DNA from: JAENZQ01 sp964553505
GTDB taxonomy: Bacteria; Bacillota; Clostridia; Peptostreptococcales; JAAYPU01
Assembly: GCA_964553505.1 (NCBI GenBank)
Contig: CAZKKX010000009.1
Coordinates: 1-31,389 of the forward strand
DNA: 31,389 nucleotides
Direction of reading: 5' to 3'
The notes under the pieces are model-generated. The model did not search any database. It was not told the origin of the DNA and was given only the letters and a program-made list of their open reading frames with translations. A program made the translations under genes and the position numbers. Each line of letters starts with the position of its first letter. Positions within the stretch are counted from its first letter, which is position 1. Positions 15,613-22,904 of the stretch are shown in pieces.

Positions 15613-17151
15613 ATGAAATATGAAGGCGTTCTTGTCATTGATTTTGGTGGGCAGTATAATCAGTTAATTGCAAGGAGAGTTCGTGAGGCAAATGTATATT
15701 GTGAAGTTGTTCCTTTTTCAAAAGCTCTCGAATCTGTTAAAGAAAAACAACCCAAAGGGATTATATTTACAGGAGGTCCCTCCAGTGTATATACAAAAAA
15801 TGCTCCTTCAGTGCCTGCGGAGCTGTTTGAAATGGGAATTCCTGTATTGGGAATTTGCTATGGGGCTCAGCTAATGGCATATCTTATGGGAGGCAAAGTA
15901 GAAAAACCTGAATTAAAAGAGTATGGTCGAATTAAATTAAATATAGCAAACGGTTCGGAAAGTGATATTTTTTATGATATTTCTTCAGAAAATCAATGCT
16001 GGATGAGCCATACGGATCATATTGTACAGGTTCCGAAAGGGTTCCGAGTGACATCTACTACTCGGTATTGCCCTGTTGCATCAATGGGAAACACAGAAAA
16101 AAAACTATATGCCGTTCAATTTCATCCCGAAGTTGAGCATACGCCTTTCGGCAGAAAACTTCTCAGCAACTTTATTTACAAGGTATGCGGCTGTTCTGGA
16201 AGCTGGACTATGGCAAATTTTGCAGAGGAAAAAATAAAAGAAATAAAAGATAAGGTTGGAGATAAAAAAGTCATATGTGCACTTTCTGGAGGCGTAGACT
16301 CGTCTGTTGCTGCGGTTATGGTGCATAGAGCTATTGGAGATCAGCTCACATGTATTTTTGTGGATCACGGTCTACTGAGAAAAGATGAAGGGGATCAGGT
16401 AGAATCTTTATTTAAAGAAAAATTTCATATGAACCTGATTCGGGTAAATGAACAGGAGAGATTCCTAAAAAGATTAAAAGGCATCAATGATCCTGAAATG
16501 AAAAGAAAAATTATAGGCGAAGAATTTATAAAAGTATTTGATGAAGAAGCATCTAAGATGGGAGATATCCATTTTCTGCTTCAGGGTACCATTTATCCTG
16601 ATGTGGTTGAAAGCGGTTTAGGAGATGCTGCGGTAATAAAAAGCCATCATAATGTAGGAGGACTTCCCAAAGATATGAAGCTAAAACTAATTGAACCTCT
16701 GAGGCTGCTTTTCAAAGATGAAGTAAGAAAAGTCGGTGAAGAACTGGAAATACCCCGTGAAGTCGTGTGGCGACAACCATTTCCCGGACCCGGACTTGCT
16801 ATCAGGTGCCTTGGAGAGGTCACAGAAGAAAAACTTTATATTATAAAAGAAGCAGATGCCATACTAAGGGAAGAAATAGGGATAAACGGATTAGAAGATG
16901 AAATATGGCAGTATTTTGCCGTCCTTCCCAATATTAAGAGTGTTGGGGTCATGGGAGACGAAAGAACTTACGTCCATACCGTAGGTATCCGGGCGGTCAC
17001 ATCAATAGACGGAATGACTTCCGATTGGGCAAGAATACCTTATCCTGTTCTTGAGACCATATCCAATAGAATCGTCAACGAAGTGGTCGGTGTCAATAGG
17101 GTGGTCTATGATATTACGTCCAAACCGCCGAGTACTATAGAGTGGGAATAG
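15613..17151 (+). CDS. guaA: GMP synthase (glutamine-hydrolysing)
   Basis: 512 aa. N-terminal class I amidotransferase: FTGGPSSVY, nucleophile Cys82 in GICYGAQLMAY, and the His/Glu pair in QFHPEVEHT. ATP-pyrophosphatase domain with the PP-loop ALSGGVDSSVAAVMVH (about residue 224), then the GMPS dimerisation domain ending YDITSKPPSTIEWE, the normal C-terminus. It aminates XMP to GMP. The 3' end is intact even though a decayed integrase gene follows, consistent with insertion behind guaA that preserves the gene. Confidence 0.98.
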   Translation: MKYEGVLVIDFGGQYNQLIARRVREANVYCEVVPFSKALESVKEKQPKGIIFTGGPSSVYTKNAPSVPAELFEMGIPVLGICYGAQLMAYLMGGKVEKPELKEYGRIKLNIANGSESDIFYDISSENQCWMSHTDHIVQVPKGFRVTSTTRYCPVASMGNTEKKLYAVQFHPEVEHTPFGRKLLSNFIYKVCGCSGSWTMANFAEEKIKEIKDKVGDKKVICALSGGVDSSVAAVMVHRAIGDQLTCIFVDHGLLRKDEGDQVESLFKEKFHMNLIRVNEQERFLKRLKGINDPEMKRKIIGEEFIKVFDEEASKMGDIHFLLQGTIYPDVVESGLGDAAVIKSHHNVGGLPKDMKLKLIEPLRLLFKDEVRKVGEELEIPREVVWRQPFPGPGLAIRCLGEVTEEKLYIIKEADAILREEIGINGLEDEIWQYFAVLPNIKSVGVMGDERTYVHTVGIRAVTSIDGMTSDWARIPYPVLETISNRIVNEVVGVNRVVYDITSKPPSTIEWE

Positions 17152-17203
17152 GAACATATTGAAATTTCAACATTACAAGTGTAAAGAAACAAAAGAAAAT
17201 AGG

Positions 17204-17260
17204 ATAGATGACTATGGTTTTGCCTTTGCAGTTGGTGAATCGTAGCCATCTATTTTTTTA
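17204..17260 (+). terminator. guaBA terminator
   Basis: ATAGATG-A-CTATG (17204-17216) pairs with CGTAG-C-CATCTAT (17241-17253), 12 bp with one A/C mismatch, and a 24-nt loop, followed by TTTTTTATTTT. Relatively long loop but good T tail. Confidence 0.7.
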
Positions 17261-17279
17261 TTTTAAAGGAGGTTTCCCA

Positions 17280-17494
17280 GTGGAAAAAACGCAAAAAGAA
17301 CCTACACTAAAAAGGCGAAAAAATCTAATGAAAAGGAATGTGATGGATATTGCTTATAATGAATTGTATTTGTTGTACGAAAGGGAGTGTAAAATTAAGA
17401 ATTTATCGGAGACAACTATTTAAGGATATTGGTTTGCTAACAAATACTTATTACAGTTTGCAGGAGATAATTTATTCGTAGCTGATTTATCAAT
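17280..17494 (+). pseudogene. Tyrosine recombinase/integrase, N-terminal remnant
   Basis: GTG 17280 has AAAGGAGG (17266-17273) 6 nt upstream. The product begins MEKTQKEPTLKRRKNLMKRN and reads through DIAYNELYLLYERECKIKNL to SETTI, then meets TAA at 17421. The same frame continues GYWFANKYLLQFAGDNLFVA for another ~25 residues. The SETTIxGYxxxxKYLLxF pattern is the SAM-like core-binding domain of phage/ICE integrases, so the TAA probably replaced a Lys codon. The catalytic domain (R...HxxR...Y) is absent; the coding sense is lost at about 17495. It is the scar of a mobile element that used guaA as its target. Confidence 0.7.
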
Positions 17495-17506
17495 AAATAT
17501 TCAATT

Positions 17507-17532
17507 GGGGCAAATAACGAAACATTTGCCCC
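17507..17532. repeat. Perfect 9-bp inverted repeat upstream of the defence operon
   Basis: GGGGCAAAT (17507-17515), loop AACGAAAC, ATTTGCCCC (17524-17532). No T run follows on the plus strand, so it is a poor terminator in that direction. It ends 28 nt before the -35 of the next operon. It could be an operator, possibly for the HTH-methyltransferase, or a leftover of the old element. Confidence 0.6.
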
Positions 17533-17559
17533 TTGTTAGTAATATATGCAAACAAGGTG

Positions 17560-17588
17560 TTGCTATTGTTCGAGATATAGAATATAAT
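17560..17588 (+). promoter_or_regulatory. Promoter of the DpnII-like defence operon
   Basis: -35 TTGCTA (17560-17565), 17-nt spacer, -10 TATAAT (17583-17588), 30 nt before the ATG with an ideal AAGGAGGT (17606-17613). It is the only good sigma-A promoter I see for the following five genes. Confidence 0.65.
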
Positions 17589-17618
17589 GTCAATATGTAG
17601 TATGCAAGGAGGTCCATT

Positions 17619-18686
17619 ATGCAATACATATCTGCAAAAGAAGTAGCAAAGAAATGGAATATATCACAAAGACGTGTAGCAGTACTATGTTCTGAGGGTA
17701 GAATTCCGGAAGCGTATATGTTGGGCAATATGTGGATTATTCCAAAAGATGCTGAGAAACCTGTTGATGGTAGGAGTTTGAGATATATGAAAAAAGTGCA
17801 GTTAAAGCCTTTTGTTAAATGGGCTGGCGGCAAGGGACAATTAATTAACGTTATTAGAAATACATACCATAGAGATTTGGGTAAGGAGATAAAAAAATAC
17901 GCTGAACCCTTTGTTGGAGGTGGAGCAGTATTATTTGATATTCTTTCAAATTATGAACTGGATTCCATTTATATAAGTGATATTAACCCAGAGCTTATAA
18001 ATGCATACCGAATAATTCGTGATGATGTTGAAGAGCTTATTAGTTTACTATCTGTTATGCAAAATGAATATGTGCCTATTGATACTGAAAGCCGTAAGCA
18101 ATACTATTATAAAAAGAGAGAACGATATAATGATTTAAAGATTAATGGTGATGAAGCTATAAATATTGAAAAAGCCGCATTGTTTATTTTTTTGAATAAA
18201 ACCTGTTTTAATGGTTTATATAGGGTTAATCGTAAGGGAGTATTCAATGTTCCAATGGGTGCTTATAAAAATCCCTGTATATGTGATACTGATAATTTGA
18301 GAAATATTTCTACAGCTTTGCAAAAAGTAACCATAGTGTGTGGCGATTACAAAGAATCCGATAAGTTTATTGATAAAAACACTTTCGTATATTTTGATCC
18401 ACCCTATCGCCCACTTACTGAAACAGCTAATTTTACATCCTACGCAGAGAACTTATTTGATGATAAGGCACAGATTGAACTTGCTGAGTATGTAATAATA
18501 CTTGATAAAAAAGGAGCAAAGGTAGTTGTAAGTAATTCAGATCCAAAAAACTCTAATGCAGAAGATGAATTTTTCGAGGAGTTATATAAAGAACACAGGA
18601 TTAACCGTGTACAAGCTACTCGAATGATTAACTGTAATGGAGAATCAAGAGGAAAAATTAGCGAATTACTGATAGCAAACTTTTGA
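17619..18686 (+). CDS. HTH-fused Dam/DpnM-family DNA adenine-N6 methyltransferase
   Basis: 355 aa. Residues 1-50 form an excisionase/MerR-like helix-turn-helix (ISAKEVAKKWNISQRRVAVL, then GRIPEAYMLGNMWIIPKDAE). From about 58 it is an alpha-class Dam-type methyltransferase: FVKWAGGKGQL (65-75, AdoMet site), EPFVGGGAVLFDI (from 96), FLNKTCFNGLYRVN (191-204) and the catalytic DPPY at 260-263 in YFDPPYRPLTE. Family members methylate adenine in GATC, which fits the DpnII-like nuclease two genes on and makes this the protecting enzyme. Canonical DpnM (~284 aa) lacks the HTH; the extension may give autoregulation or target choice. The sequence continues open in the same frame after its TGA. Confidence 0.92.
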   Translation: MQYISAKEVAKKWNISQRRVAVLCSEGRIPEAYMLGNMWIIPKDAEKPVDGRSLRYMKKVQLKPFVKWAGGKGQLINVIRNTYHRDLGKEIKKYAEPFVGGGAVLFDILSNYELDSIYISDINPELINAYRIIRDDVEELISLLSVMQNEYVPIDTESRKQYYYKKRERYNDLKINGDEAINIEKAALFIFLNKTCFNGLYRVNRKGVFNVPMGAYKNPCICDTDNLRNISTALQKVTIVCGDYKESDKFIDKNTFVYFDPPYRPLTETANFTSYAENLFDDKAQIELAEYVIILDKKGAKVVVSNSDPKNSNAEDEFFEELYKEHRINRVQATRMINCNGESRGKISELLIANF

Positions 18687-18884
18687 GGGATATACAGTAA
18701 GAAAATAAGGCGTGGAACTAAAAAAATACGAAAAAATACGTTACAGGCTATCATTGAATTTGTCTTCGAGAATTACATAATATATGTTTCTCAGGGGGCA
18801 CTTTCACAATTTGATATTCTTGTAAAATATAAAAAGGATAACAGCCGTATTAGAACTCCAAAACACATACATTGGGTAGTAGAT
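18687..18884 (+). other. Coding-like in-frame extension without a canonical start
   Basis: Immediately after the methyltransferase TGA the same frame stays open and reads as good protein up to the annotated ATG 18885: KKIRKNTLQAIIEFVFENYI, VSQGALSQFDILVKYKK, then SRIRTPKHIHWVVDMLMKMQ. It contains no in-frame ATG, GTG or TTG. GAGGGA (18685-18690) would place a start near 18698, where the sequence is AAG. A GTG at 18712 is one frame off, separated by an A run and a 10-bp tandem duplication (AAAAAATACG twice, 18721-18740). The true gene probably begins here, either with a rare start codon, by coupling to the TGA, or after a frameshift. Confidence 0.55.
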
Positions 18885-19229
18885 ATGTTAATGAAAATGC
18901 AAGGAAATGAAGTGTTAGCAAAACAGTTTTTAACGGAAATACAAAGATGCTGGGTCGAGTGTGTTTCATTGGAGAATAACAACTATGAAACACTAAAAGA
19001 GCTGATTGAAAATGGTGAAGAAGCTTTAAATATTTGTGAATATGCACCTCTAAATGGATACGGAGAATATGATGTTGAGTTCTTATATGTATTAATGCAG
19101 CTCTTAGCCGTTCAAGAAAAAACTAACAGAGCAGATGCATATATGTTTGGAGATATAATTGACCAGTTGCTTGAAGTAGATAGAGATATTTTTAAAATAG
19201 TTTCAACAGCTGGATTTAATGGGAGATAA
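18885..19229 (+). CDS. Unknown protein of the DpnII-like operon (minimal ORF)
   Basis: 114 aa from the first in-frame ATG; the protein likely extends upstream to about 18700 (total ~175 aa). It is mainly alpha-helical and acidic, with no membrane segment, signal peptide, metal motif or nuclease motif that I can recognise. Segments include LAKQFLTEIQRCWVECVSLE, LKELIENGEEALNICEYA and LYVLMQLLAVQEKTNRADAY. ATG 18885 has no ribosome site in front, which supports the longer form. The TAA (19227-19229) overlaps the GGGAGA ribosome site of the nuclease gene, so translation is coupled. Position between the methyltransferase and the nuclease suggests a role in the restriction system, such as control or a subunit, but this is inference. 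Confidence 0.6.
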   Translation: MLMKMQGNEVLAKQFLTEIQRCWVECVSLENNNYETLKELIENGEEALNICEYAPLNGYGEYDVEFLYVLMQLLAVQEKTNRADAYMFGDIIDQLLEVDRDIFKIVSTAGFNGR

Positions 19230-19233
19230 TAAT

Positions 19234-20097
19234 ATGCGGAATTTTGATGAATGGTTAAGCAAATTCAGGTTAAGTATCTCTGGGTACGACTATTATGTTA
19301 AATTTGACAAAGTAGTTGAAAATGTAGAGAAATTAAAAATTGAGCTTAATATTCTAAATTCACTAATAGGTTCTAAGGATATTGAAAATGAATTTGAAAA
19401 GGTTATTACGAAATATCCTGAAACCTTAAAATGCATCCCTTTGTTACTTGCTGTACGCGGTAATGAAATATATGCTCAAGATGAAGATGGTGCATTTACA
19501 TACAAGTTTAGTGAAATGAATTATTCTTTGGAGCAATACAAAGTATTTATGCGAAAAACAGGATTGTTTGATTTGATTGCCAATCACTTAGTGAACAATC
19601 TTGTTGATTATGCTTTGGGTGTAGAAACAGGTTTAGACTCAAATGGAAGAAAGAATCGTGGTGGACACCAAATGGAAAATTTGGTTGAAAGCTATATTAT
19701 AAAAGCAGGTTTTATCGAAGACGAAACATATTTTAAAGAAATGTACTTGGCTGATATAGAAAGCAAATGGGCTATAGATTTATCTGCTCTCTCTAATCAA
19801 GGCAAGGCACGGAAACGTTTCGATTTTGTAGTGAAAACTGATGCTATGATATATGCCATTGAAACTAATTTTTATGGTGGAACTGGCGGAGGCTCAAAGC
19901 TTAATGAAACTGCCCGTAGCTATAAAATGTTAGCACAAGAAGCGGACACAGTTGATGGATTTACCTTCGTTTGGATTACAGATGGTACGGCTTGGAGAAG
20001 TGCAAGAGGAAACTTAAGAGAAGCTTTTGATGTACTGGATACTATTTATAGCATAGATGATATGGAACATGGTATCATGAAGACATTGTTTATTTAG
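19234..20097 (+). CDS. DpnII-family type II restriction endonuclease (GATC)
   Basis: 287 aa from ATG 19234, with GGGAGA (19221-19226) 7 nt upstream; the in-frame ATG 19219 overlaps that site and is less likely. It is similar along its whole length to DpnII as I remember it (288 aa): RNFDEWLS at the start, LNSLIGSKDI, GLFDLIANHLVNNLVDYALG, DSNGRKNRGGHQMEN, and KRFDFVVK followed by AIETNFYGG, then SKLNETARSYKMLAQEA. The putative PD-type catalytic set is D197 (FDFVV) with E210 and N212 (ETN). The enzyme cuts unmethylated GATC; the Dam-type enzyme two genes upstream should protect the host. No truncation is visible. Confidence 0.93.
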   Translation: MRNFDEWLSKFRLSISGYDYYVKFDKVVENVEKLKIELNILNSLIGSKDIENEFEKVITKYPETLKCIPLLLAVRGNEIYAQDEDGAFTYKFSEMNYSLEQYKVFMRKTGLFDLIANHLVNNLVDYALGVETGLDSNGRKNRGGHQMENLVESYIIKAGFIEDETYFKEMYLADIESKWAIDLSALSNQGKARKRFDFVVKTDAMIYAIETNFYGGTGGGSKLNETARSYKMLAQEADTVDGFTFVWITDGTAWRSARGNLREAFDVLDTIYSIDDMEHGIMKTLFI

Positions 20098-20106
20098 AGG
20101 TGTGAT

Positions 20107-20859
20107 GTGGTAGAAAAGAAGATAAAAAAATGGGAGCCGGATGATTTTGAACTCGAAATGAATACGGTTTGGAGTTTCCCTGACAGAGGAAGTTGGGCAA
20201 CACATGATTCAAAATGGAGGGGTAATTGGTCGCCGTACATACCAAGAAATTTGCTTCTGCGTTATTCGAGTGAGGGCGATTTAGTGCTTGATCAATTTGC
20301 TGGTGGCGGAACTACGCTTGTGGAAGCAAAACTATTAAACCGCAACATCATCGGAGTTGATGTAAATCCGGATGCACTTGAACGTTGTAGAGAAAAAATA
20401 GATTTTGAATATGAAAATTTAGGACAAGTTTATTTATATAAAGGCGACGCACGTAACCTTGACTTTGTTTCTGATGAAAGTATTGACTTTATTTGTACTC
20501 ACCCACCTTATGCAAATATTATTAAGTATAGTGAGGATATAGACGAGGATTTATCTCACTGTAAGGTTCCACAGTTTTTAGAAGAAATGAAAGGTGTTGC
20601 TTCGGAAAGTTACCGTGTTCTTAAAAAGGGCAAGTTTTGTGCGATTTTAATGGGCGATACAAGGCAAAAAGGCCATGTTATTCCTATGAGTTTTGGGGTT
20701 ATGAAAACCTTTGAAGCACAAGGGTTTAAGCTGAAAGAAATAATAATTAAAGAACAACACAACTGCAAGGCAACTGGGTATTGGAAAACAAATAGTGTGA
20801 AGTACAACTTTTTGTTGCTTGCGCACGAGTATTTGTTTGTGTTTAGGAAGAGAGAATGA
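20107..20859 (+). CDS. DNA methyltransferase with HPPY catalytic motif, target unknown
   Basis: 250 aa; GTG start at 20107 with AGAGG (20096-20100) 6 nt upstream, overlapping the nuclease stop. An N-terminal WSFPDRGSWATHDSKWRGNW...YIPRNLLLRYS segment precedes AdoMet motif I (LDQFAGGGTTLVEA, about 61-74), motif II (IIGVDVNPDAL), motif III (YKGDARNLDF) and the catalytic THPPYANIIKYS, with HPPY at 132-135 in place of D/N/S-PPY. The C-terminal part (CAILMGDTRQKGHVIPM, KEQHNCKATGYW) looks conserved. It is unlike DpnA, the second methylase of the classical dpnII locus, and has no separate target-recognition domain after motif IV. N6-adenine or N4-cytosine methylation is possible. It ends 1 nt before the next gene. 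Confidence 0.82.
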   Translation: MVEKKIKKWEPDDFELEMNTVWSFPDRGSWATHDSKWRGNWSPYIPRNLLLRYSSEGDLVLDQFAGGGTTLVEAKLLNRNIIGVDVNPDALERCREKIDFEYENLGQVYLYKGDARNLDFVSDESIDFICTHPPYANIIKYSEDIDEDLSHCKVPQFLEEMKGVASESYRVLKKGKFCAILMGDTRQKGHVIPMSFGVMKTFEAQGFKLKEIIIKEQHNCKATGYWKTNSVKYNFLLLAHEYLFVFRKRE

Positions 20860-20860
20860 G

Positions 20861-22681
20861 ATGATAACTATTGTAAGTGTAAGTATAAGTAGATATCGTT
20901 CAATATTAGACCTTAAATTTGATATTGATAATATGAAAAATCTTGTAGCAATATGTGGTGAAAATAATGTTGGTAAAACGAATACACTTCGAGCTATAGA
21001 TTTATTTTTTAATCCAGATAATTATGATATTACAACTGATCGTCCAACTTTAAAACAAGCACAAGGCGGAGCAAGTATCGATCCTAAAATTACAATTGAA
21101 TTCTATGATTCTGATAGCAACCTTTTTTATTCAGTGAGTCGAGATTTTAAACTTTATGAGTTTAATAGCAATAATGGATTATCTGGTGAAAAATATCATA
21201 AAAGCAAAACTGGAAAAACTAAAAATAATACAACAAAGAAAAATTTAGATAAAAAAGAATTAAAGAGTTTTATAGATTATTTCGAATTTAGATACATTGA
21301 GTCAATAAATATTAATATACCTAAAATTGTTGAGCAACTAACAGAAGATATAATTGATGTTGAATATAAAGGAACACGTATGACCGAATCAAAAAAAGCA
21401 CTAAAGGAAGCATATGACAATTATACTTCAGGATTACAAAATATATTAAATGTGTTTTCAAACAGTATCACAGGTACATTTAATGATTTCCGTAATAATT
21501 GGAATATATCGTTTAGCGTGCCGAAATCCGTGGATACTTTTAGAGATTTAATTTCCGATGATGTTGAATTTTATGTTGATGATAAAGGTTGTACAAGTGT
21601 TGAGCAAAAAGGTTCGGGTCTGCAACGATTAGCTGTAATTTTATTAAATTTCGAAATTCTTAAGAGGTTAAAAAGAAAGAAAAATATCATTGTTTGTGTA
21701 GATGAACCAGATATTTATCTACATGAAGGATTGCAAAGAAAATTAATGCAGTTTTTTGAAATACAATCTTCTTCAATGCAAGTGCTTTATACAACACATT
21801 CGAAAATTTTTATAAATTCATATTCTATGAAGAATGTCATTCTTTTAGGGAGTAAAATTTATGAACAATACTCTGCACGAAAAAAGAAAAATATTAATGT
21901 TTCTGAAACAATTGCAATTGATACTAATGATGATAATGGATATGAAAAAATATGCACTCATTTAGGAATAGAAAAAAATAATTATGATATTTTAGACAGA
22001 TGTAATTTGATTGTTGAAGGAGGTTGTGATAAAAAATATTTGGAGGAATATGCCAAGTACTTTTCGATAAAGCGACCTAAAATAATATCATTAGATGGCG
22101 TGGATAATGCAGAAAAATATTTAAATTTTTATGATTCATATTACAAAAACAATACATCTATATACAAACCAAAAGTTAAAATTCTTTTTGATAATGATGC
22201 TGCCGGAAGAGAAATTTATGCCAAAATAAAACAAAAAATATATAAGAGTATTGACGTATCTTTTCATTTAATACAAAATTTTGATGGTAGTAGTAATACA
22301 AAACTTACAAAAAATAATTGTAATCATGAAATTGAAGATTTACTTTATCCAGAAGTAATGTGTTGGTTAGTAAATAATTTATTAATACGAAAGGGTCTAA
22401 ATAAAGTTAATACGGAAGTGGTTGCAAAAAAAATACTATCACCAGCATATAAAAATGATGGAATATTGTCTTTGTTGCAAAGTGAAAAAAACAATAATAA
22501 TTTAGAAAAAGGAAATGAAATTTCTTTTATATCATCTCGAAAAGCAACAAATGATATAAAAAATGGGTTAGCAGGGATGTTTAACATAGAGGGAGATCGA
22601 CAGTTGATAATAATTATGGATGCCTGTAGAAGTAAGTATCCGTTTATAGAACAATATTTGAAACAATTATTTGATTTTTAG
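20861..22681 (+). CDS. OLD-family ATPase-TOPRIM nuclease
   Basis: 606 aa from ATG 20861, one base behind the preceding stop; an earlier in-frame start at 20819 lies inside the methyltransferase gene. ABC/RecF-like ATPase: Walker A GENNVGKT (33-40), signature-like KGSGLQRLAV (250-259), Walker B IIVCVDEPD (276-284) and switch His in YTTHSK (310-315). C-terminal TOPRIM nuclease: NLIVEGGCDKKYL with E386, and ILFDNDAAGR with D444/D446. Phage P2 OLD and related ATPase-TOPRIM proteins act in anti-phage defence. No UvrD-like GajB helicase accompanies it, so this is not a Gabija pair. The gene is more A/T-rich and Asn/Lys-rich than its neighbours, suggesting separate acquisition. Confidence 0.88.
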   Translation: MITIVSVSISRYRSILDLKFDIDNMKNLVAICGENNVGKTNTLRAIDLFFNPDNYDITTDRPTLKQAQGGASIDPKITIEFYDSDSNLFYSVSRDFKLYEFNSNNGLSGEKYHKSKTGKTKNNTTKKNLDKKELKSFIDYFEFRYIESININIPKIVEQLTEDIIDVEYKGTRMTESKKALKEAYDNYTSGLQNILNVFSNSITGTFNDFRNNWNISFSVPKSVDTFRDLISDDVEFYVDDKGCTSVEQKGSGLQRLAVILLNFEILKRLKRKKNIIVCVDEPDIYLHEGLQRKLMQFFEIQSSSMQVLYTTHSKIFINSYSMKNVILLGSKIYEQYSARKKKNINVSETIAIDTNDDNGYEKICTHLGIEKNNYDILDRCNLIVEGGCDKKYLEEYAKYFSIKRPKIISLDGVDNAEKYLNFYDSYYKNNTSIYKPKVKILFDNDAAGREIYAKIKQKIYKSIDVSFHLIQNFDGSSNTKLTKNNCNHEIEDLLYPEVMCWLVNNLLIRKGLNKVNTEVVAKKILSPAYKNDGILSLLQSEKNNNNLEKGNEISFISSRKATNDIKNGLAGMFNIEGDRQLIIIMDACRSKYPFIEQYLKQLFDF

Positions 22682-22694
22682 TTCATATAATAAT

Positions 22695-22728
22695 AACAGG
22701 CAGCTTGAAAATTTCGCTGCCTGTTTTT
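22695..22728 (+). terminator. Terminator of the defence operon
   Basis: AACAGGCAGC (22695-22704) pairs perfectly with GCTGCCTGTT (22716-22725), loop TTGAAAATTTC, followed by TTT. It lies 14 nt behind the OLD stop codon and closes the operon. Confidence 0.92.
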
Positions 22729-22760
22729 GTTCCTTTCGGATGTAAGCAAGCTTTTGAAAC

Positions 22761-22889
22761 TTAGTATTTTGTTCCAAATAAACCGCAGTTACAAAATAGA
22801 ACAACCAACAATAAGAAGAAAAATAATAAGCTGCTACTATCATCTCCAAAAATGCCGCCGATGCCGCCGCAAGAAGTTGTATCTGCCAT
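22761..22889 (-). CDS. YjcZ-like small Gly/Cys-rich membrane protein (42 aa)
   Basis: ATG at 22889 with GAGGAGG 8 nt upstream; stop TAA at 22761. The product begins MADTTSCGGIGGIFGDDSSS, continues with a single membrane segment LLFFFLLLVVLF and ends CNCGLFGTKY. Very short proteins of the form Gly/Cys-rich head, acidic spacer, one hydrophobic helix are common in spore-forming Firmicutes (YjcZ type) and several are made during sporulation. Too short for most ORF callers, but start, ribosome site and composition agree. Overlapping longer frames on both strands here are less convincing. Its upstream region has a sporulation-like promoter and a palindrome. Confidence 0.8.
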   Translation of the reverse strand: MADTTSCGGIGGIFGDDSSSLLFFFLLLVVLFCNCGLFGTKY

Positions 22890-22904
22890 ACAGTAAACCT
22901 CCTC

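Noticed and set aside
20861..22681. Gabija (GajA/GajB) system
   Set aside because: The OLD-like protein resembles GajA in having ATPase and TOPRIM parts, but no UvrD-like GajB helicase gene is adjacent; the next genes are a YjcZ-like protein and bactofilin.
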